64,000 nucleotides of DNA from Bradyrhizobium sp. cir1. GTDB taxonomy: Bacteria; Pseudomonadota; Alphaproteobacteria; Rhizobiales; Xanthobacteraceae. The notes under the pieces are model-generated. The model was not told the DNA's origin and ran no database searches. It worked only from the letters and a program-made list of their open reading frames with translations. This document shows positions 60,677 through 64,000 of the stretch, piece after piece (the first letter of the stretch is position 1; each line of letters starts with the position of its first letter). The DNA is taken from assembly GCF_014198245.1 (NCBI RefSeq), contig NZ_JACIHE010000006.1, positions 1-64,000 on the forward strand. Direction: 5' to 3'. The position numbers and the translations under genes are program-made.

Positions 60677-60693
60677 GAACGGCGGTCCCGCGC

Positions 60694-60793
60694 CTAAAGC
60701 GCGATGAGATCTGGATGAATCGTCATCGCGCTTTAGGTTGTTGTTTACGCATGATCTTTTCGGAAAACCGCTTCGCACTTTTCCGGATCATGC
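60694..60793. repeat. Tandem inverted repeats after the cox operon
   Basis: The first hairpin has arms CTAAAGCGCGATGA (60694-60707) and TCATCGCGCTTTAG (60723-60736). The second has arms GCATGATC (60749-60756) and GATCATGC (60786-60793) around a CGGAAAA...TTTTCCG inner stem. Both are common rhizobial intergenic elements and probably serve as the operon's 3' end. Confidence 0.8.
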
Positions 60794-60807
60794 TTTAAGG
60801 CCGGAGT

Positions 60808-62565
60808 TCACCCCTCGAACGCGTCGATCGACGCCGTGCTCCCCCGCGAGACCAGCGCCTCGTCGTGTGCAGGCAGCCCCTCGCCCTTGTCGCGGAAGCG
60901 GTTGGTGATGGGGTAGCGGCGGTCGCGGCCGAAGTTCCTGGGCGTCACCTTCACGCCGGGCGCGGCCTGCCGGCGCTTGTATTCGGCGACGTTGAGCAGG
61001 TGGTCGATGCGGGTGACCGTCTCGCGGTCGAAGCCGGCGGCGATGATCTTATCGAGCGGCTCCTCGCGCTCGACCAGACGTTCGAGGATGGCGTCGAGCA
61101 CGTCGTAAGGCGGCAATGAATCCTGATCGGTCTGGTTCTCGCGCAGCTCTGCGGTCGGCGGACGCGTGATGATATCGGGCGGGATCACCTCACCCGCCGG
61201 CCCAAGCGCGCCATCCGGCTTCCAGCTGTTACGAAGCGCCGCCAGCCGAAACACCTGCGTCTTGTAGATATCCTTGATCGGGTTGAAGCCGCCGTTCATG
61301 TCGCCATAGAGCGTGGCATAGCCGACCGACATCTCCGACTTGTTGCCCGTCGTCACCACCATCAGGCCGGTCTTGTTGGAGATCGCCATCAAGAGCGTGC
61401 CGCGGGTGCGGGCCTGAAGGTTTTCCTCGGTGATATCGGGCGGCAGATTCTTGAAGATGCCTGACAAAATGGTCTCGAACCCATTCACGGCTTCCGCGAT
61501 CGGCAAGACCTCGTAGCGGATACCGAGATGACCGGCGAGCTCCCCGGCGTCGGCGATCGAGTGTGCCGCGGTGTAGCGGTAAGGCAGCATCACGCCATGG
61601 ACCTGGTCGGCGCCGAGCGCGTCGACCGCGATCGCGGCGCAGAGCGCGGAATCGATGCCGCCGGAAATGCCGAGCAGCACGCCGGGAAAGCCGTTCTTGG
61701 CGACGTAGTCGCGCAAGCCCAGCACGCAGGCGGCGTAGTCGGCCTTGTCGCCCTCCGGCTGCTCGGCGATCGGCCCCGTGCAGCGCCAGTCGTCGCCGTT
61801 TCTGGTGAAGCGGAGCGTGGCGACGTTTTCCTCGAATGCCGGCAGTTGCGCTGCGAGCGAGAGATCGCCGTTGAGCGCGAAGGACGCGCCGTCGAACACC
61901 AGTTCGTCCTGGCCGCAAGTCTGGTTGAGATAGACCAGCGGCAGCCCGCTCTCGGTGACGCGCGCCACCGCGACCGACAGGCGCACGTCGTTCTTGTCGC
62001 GGGCGTAAGGAGAGCCGTTCGGCACAAGGATGATCTCCGCGCCGGTCTCGGCCAGCGTCTCGACCACGTTCTCGTAGTCCTCGGACTCCTCCAGCCAGAT
62101 GTCCTCGCAGATCGGCACGCCGATGCGCACGCCGCGCACGGTGACGGGGCCGGCCGCGGGGCCGCGCGCAAACAGCCGCTTCTCGTCGAACACGCCGTAA
62201 TTCGGCAGATTGCACTTGAAGCGAAGTGCGGCGATGCCGCCGCCGTCGAGCAGCGCGCAGGCATTGTAGAGCCTGCCGTCCTCGACCCAGGGCGTGCCGA
62301 CCAGCATGGCCGGCCCGCCATCGGCGGTCTCACGGGCGAGCGCTTCGATCGCGACGCGGCAGGCGGCCTGGAAGGCCGGCTTCTGCACCAGATCCTCCGG
62401 CGGATAGCCGGAAATGAACAATTCCGGAAACAGCACGAGATCGGCGCCGTCGCCGGCCGCTTGCGCGCGCGCGGTGCGCACCTTCGCGGCATTGCCCTCG
62501 ATGTCGCCCACGGTCGGACTGAGCTGGGCGAGCGTGACCGCGAATGCGTTGAGACGTTCGGTCAT
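60808..62565 (-). CDS. nadE: Glutamine-dependent NAD(+) synthase
   Basis: This 585-residue fusion has an N-terminal nitrilase-type glutaminase domain (1-270) with the Glu-Lys-Cys triad in FPELFISGYPPEDL, KCNLPNYGVFDE and ICEDIW. The C-terminal synthetase domain carries the ATP pyrophosphatase motif LLGISGGIDSALCA. It makes NAD from nicotinate adenine dinucleotide, ATP and glutamine. ATG 62565 (MTERLNAF) is preferred to one five codons upstream. It competes for nicotinate with the catabolic island, but the two are 43 kb apart and show no regulatory link. Confidence 0.95.
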   Translation of the reverse strand: MTERLNAFAVTLAQLSPTVGDIEGNAAKVRTARAQAAGDGADLVLFPELFISGYPPEDLVQKPAFQAACRVAIEALARETADGGPAMLVGTPWVEDGRLYNACALLDGGGIAALRFKCNLPNYGVFDEKRLFARGPAAGPVTVRGVRIGVPICEDIWLEESEDYENVVETLAETGAEIILVPNGSPYARDKNDVRLSVAVARVTESGLPLVYLNQTCGQDELVFDGASFALNGDLSLAAQLPAFEENVATLRFTRNGDDWRCTGPIAEQPEGDKADYAACVLGLRDYVAKNGFPGVLLGISGGIDSALCAAIAVDALGADQVHGVMLPYRYTAAHSIADAGELAGHLGIRYEVLPIAEAVNGFETILSGIFKNLPPDITEENLQARTRGTLLMAISNKTGLMVVTTGNKSEMSVGYATLYGDMNGGFNPIKDIYKTQVFRLAALRNSWKPDGALGPAGEVIPPDIITRPPTAELRENQTDQDSLPPYDVLDAILERLVEREEPLDKIIAAGFDRETVTRIDHLLNVAEYKRRQAAPGVKVTPRNFGRDRRYPITNRFRDKGEGLPAHDEALVSRGSTASIDAFEG

Positions 62566-62586
62566 GACGGCCCTTTTCAATTTTCG

Positions 62587-62940
62587 TCAGACGAAACCCA
62601 GCCGCTCGACGATGGCGAAGATCCAGAACGCGCCCGCCATCAGAAGCGCCACACCAACGGCGGCCGAGCCCATGTCCTTGACGCGGCCGATCTGCTTGTC
62701 GTGATCCATGGTCAGGCGGTCGGCGAGCTTCTCGATCGCGGTGTTGAGCAGCTCGACCGTCAGCACGAACGCGACCGCACAAATCAATTCGACCGCACGC
62801 ATCGCTGTCGCACCGATGAACCAGGCCACCGGCAGCGACACGAGGAGCACAAAGATCTCCTCGCGGATGGCCTGCTCCGAGCGGAACGCAAAAGCCAGAC
62901 CGTTGCGGGAATTGATCGTGGCCTTCCAGATTCGCAGCAA
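62587..62940 (-). CDS. dgkA: Diacylglycerol kinase (prokaryotic DgkA)
   Basis: This 117-residue three-helix membrane kinase has the catalytic segments SRNGLAFAFRSEQAIREE, FVLTVELLNTAIEKLADR (catalytic Glu) and VKDMGSAAVG. It phosphorylates diacylglycerol released by periplasmic glucan and lipid modification. It is 21 bp upstream of nadE on the same strand and 4 bp after the DAHP synthase gene. Confidence 0.94.
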   Translation of the reverse strand: MLRIWKATINSRNGLAFAFRSEQAIREEIFVLLVSLPVAWFIGATAMRAVELICAVAFVLTVELLNTAIEKLADRLTMDHDKQIGRVKDMGSAAVGVALLMAGAFWIFAIVERLGFV

Positions 62941-62944
62941 GGTC

Positions 62945-64000
62945 CTAGAGCCCCGCTGCGACCGGCATCGGCTTGGTCTTGCCGGCGCGTTCCTGCTTCA
63001 GCAGCTCGGCGACCAGGAAGGCCATGTCGATGGATTGCTCGGCGTTGAGGCGGGGATCGCAGACCGTGTGGTAACGGTCGTTGAGATCCTCGTCCGTAAT
63101 CGCGCGGGCGCCGCCGAGGCATTCGGTGACGTCCTGGCCGGTCATCTCCAGATGCACGCCGCCCGCATGGGTGCCTTCGGCGGCGTGGATCGCGAAGAAC
63201 GACTTCACCTCGGACAGGATGCGGTCGAACGGGCGCGTCTTGTAGCCCGTGGTGGAGGTGATGGTGTTGCCGTGCATGGGATCGCACGACCAGACCACCA
63301 CTTTGCCCTCGCGCTGCACGGCGCGGATCATGTTCGGCAGGTGCTCTCCGATCTTGTCGGAGCCGAAGCGGCCGATCAGCGTCAGCCGGCCCGGCTCGTT
63401 GTCGGGATTGAGCACGTCGATCAGCTTCAGGAGCTCATCAGGCTTCAGCGACGGGCCGCATTTGAGCCCGATCGGGTTCTTGATGCCGCGGAAATATTCG
63501 ACATGGCCGTGATCGAGCTGGCGGGTGCGGTCACCGATCCAGATCATGTGGCCCGAGGTCGCATACCAGTCGCCGGTGGTGGAATCGATGCGGGTCATGG
63601 CCTGCTCGTAGCCGAGCAGCAGTGCCTCGTGGCTGGTGTAGAAATCGGTCGAGCGGAGCTCGGGATGGGCCTCGAGATCGAGGCCGCAGGCGCGCATGAA
63701 ATTGAGCGCATCCGAAATGCGGTCGGCCAATTCCTTGTAGCGGCGGGACTGCGGACTATCCTTGAGGAAGCCGAGCATCCATTGATGCACGCTGCCGAGA
63801 TTGGCGTAGCCGCCGGTGGCGAACGCGCGGAGCAGGTTCAGCGTTGCGGCCGACTGGCGATAGGCCATCAGCTGGCGCTGCGGATCCGGCACGCGCGCTT
63901 CCTTGGTGAAAGCGATGTCGTTGACGATGTCGCCGCGATAGCTCGGCAGCTCGACGCCGTTCACCTTCTCGGTCGGCGATGAGCGTGGCTTGGCGAACTG
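62945..64000 (-). CDS. Class II 3-deoxy-7-phosphoheptulonate synthase, 5' end outside the window
   Basis: The frame is open to the right edge, so only the C-terminal 350 or so residues of a roughly 460-residue enzyme are seen. It condenses phosphoenolpyruvate and erythrose 4-phosphate, the first step of the shikimate pathway. Class II features: [48 protein letters not shown] and [18 protein letters not shown], with metal ligands in CDPMHGN and EMTGQ. The visible Met near 63964 is internal, not the start. Confidence 0.93.
   Translation of the reverse strand, partial: QFAKPRSSPTEKVNGVELPSYRGDIVNDIAFTKEARVPDPQRQLMAYRQSAATLNLLRAFATGGYANLGSVHQWMLGFLKDSPQSRRYKELADRISDALNFMRACGLDLEAHPELRSTDFYTSHEALLLGYEQAMTRIDSTTGDWYATSGHMIWIGDRTRQLDHGHVEYFRGIKNPIGLKCGPSLKPDELLKLIDVLNPDNEPGRLTLIGRFGSDKIGEHLPNMIRAVQREGKVVVWSCDPMHGNTITSTTGYKTRPFDRILSEVKSFFAIHAAEGTHAGGVHLEMTGQDVTECLGGARAITDEDLNDRYHTVCDPRLNAEQSIDMAFLVAELLKQERAGKTKPMPVAAGL

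Noticed and set aside
1..64000. CRISPR array, tRNA or rRNA genes
   Set aside because: No regularly spaced direct repeats and no recognisable cloverleaf or rRNA sequence were found when reading both strands; a covariance-model scan would be needed to exclude a tRNA formally.

Overview
The window looks like a stretch of chromosome from a Bradyrhizobium-type alphaproteobacterium (Rhizobiales, Nitrobacteraceae). The support is high GC throughout, an acpXL-lpxXL lipid A very-long-chain fatty acid cluster, a coxMNOP-type CuA oxidase operon, two tandem kup genes, DUF2865 and DUF6894 proteins, and many short palindromic intergenic repeats of kinds familiar from this group. Genes are dense and follow normal codon usage. 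I see no rRNA, tRNA, CRISPR array, integrase or transposase.

Region 1 (1-3.2 kb): an apparent operon of four very small, extremely hydrophilic proteins behind a sequence resembling an EcfG (general stress sigma factor) promoter, then a cytochrome P450 and a coiled-coil hypothetical. Region 2 (3.2-19.2 kb) is the most interesting part: an N-heteroaromatic (nicotinate-type) catabolic island. It encodes a two-component molybdenum hydroxylase with a tri-haem cytochrome c tail (NicA/NicB type), a 6-hydroxynicotinate reductase homologue, an enamidase-like amidohydrolase, a ferredoxin-NADP reductase, a branched-chain-type ABC importer with fused LivH-LivM permease, a MarR regulator, two proteins of unknown role (UPF0280 and DUF1185), and a XylE-like extradiol dioxygenase. 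Related palindromes lie in the fpr/enamidase, hnr/nicA and dioxygenase promoter regions, suggesting one regulon. The gene set combines aerobic hydroxylation with the reductive ring opening known from Eubacterium barkeri and, biochemically, from Azorhizobium. The UPF0280 protein has ApbE-like motifs and is translationally coupled to the reductase, whose E. barkeri homologue carries a covalent flavin. I propose it is the flavin transferase.

Region 3 (19.2-28.2 kb): a HerA-like ATPase, an AhpD-like protein, an MgtC-family membrane protein, a P-type ATPase coupled to a tiny membrane protein, and several small conserved hypotheticals including a ParB-like protein. Region 4 (28.2-32.4 kb): acpXL, fabZXL, fabF2XL, fabF1XL and lpxXL for the long acyl chain of lipid A. 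FabF2XL has no cysteine at all and may act as a chain-length-factor-like partner. Region 5 (32.4-42 kb): a DUF433/DUF5615 toxin-antitoxin pair, a PotF-like polyamine-binding protein, an aminotransferase, a rhodanese, two Kup potassium transporters and a MotA/MotB pair.

Region 6 (42-55.6 kb) is mostly housekeeping: SDR, RraA-like protein, PssA and Psd (phosphatidylethanolamine synthesis), an Atm1-like ABC exporter, a LOG-family protein, CimA, CysS and several envelope proteins. Region 7 (55.6-64 kb): the coxMNOP-type oxidase with an added subunit IV gene, then NadE, DgkA and a class II DAHP synthase cut by the right window edge.
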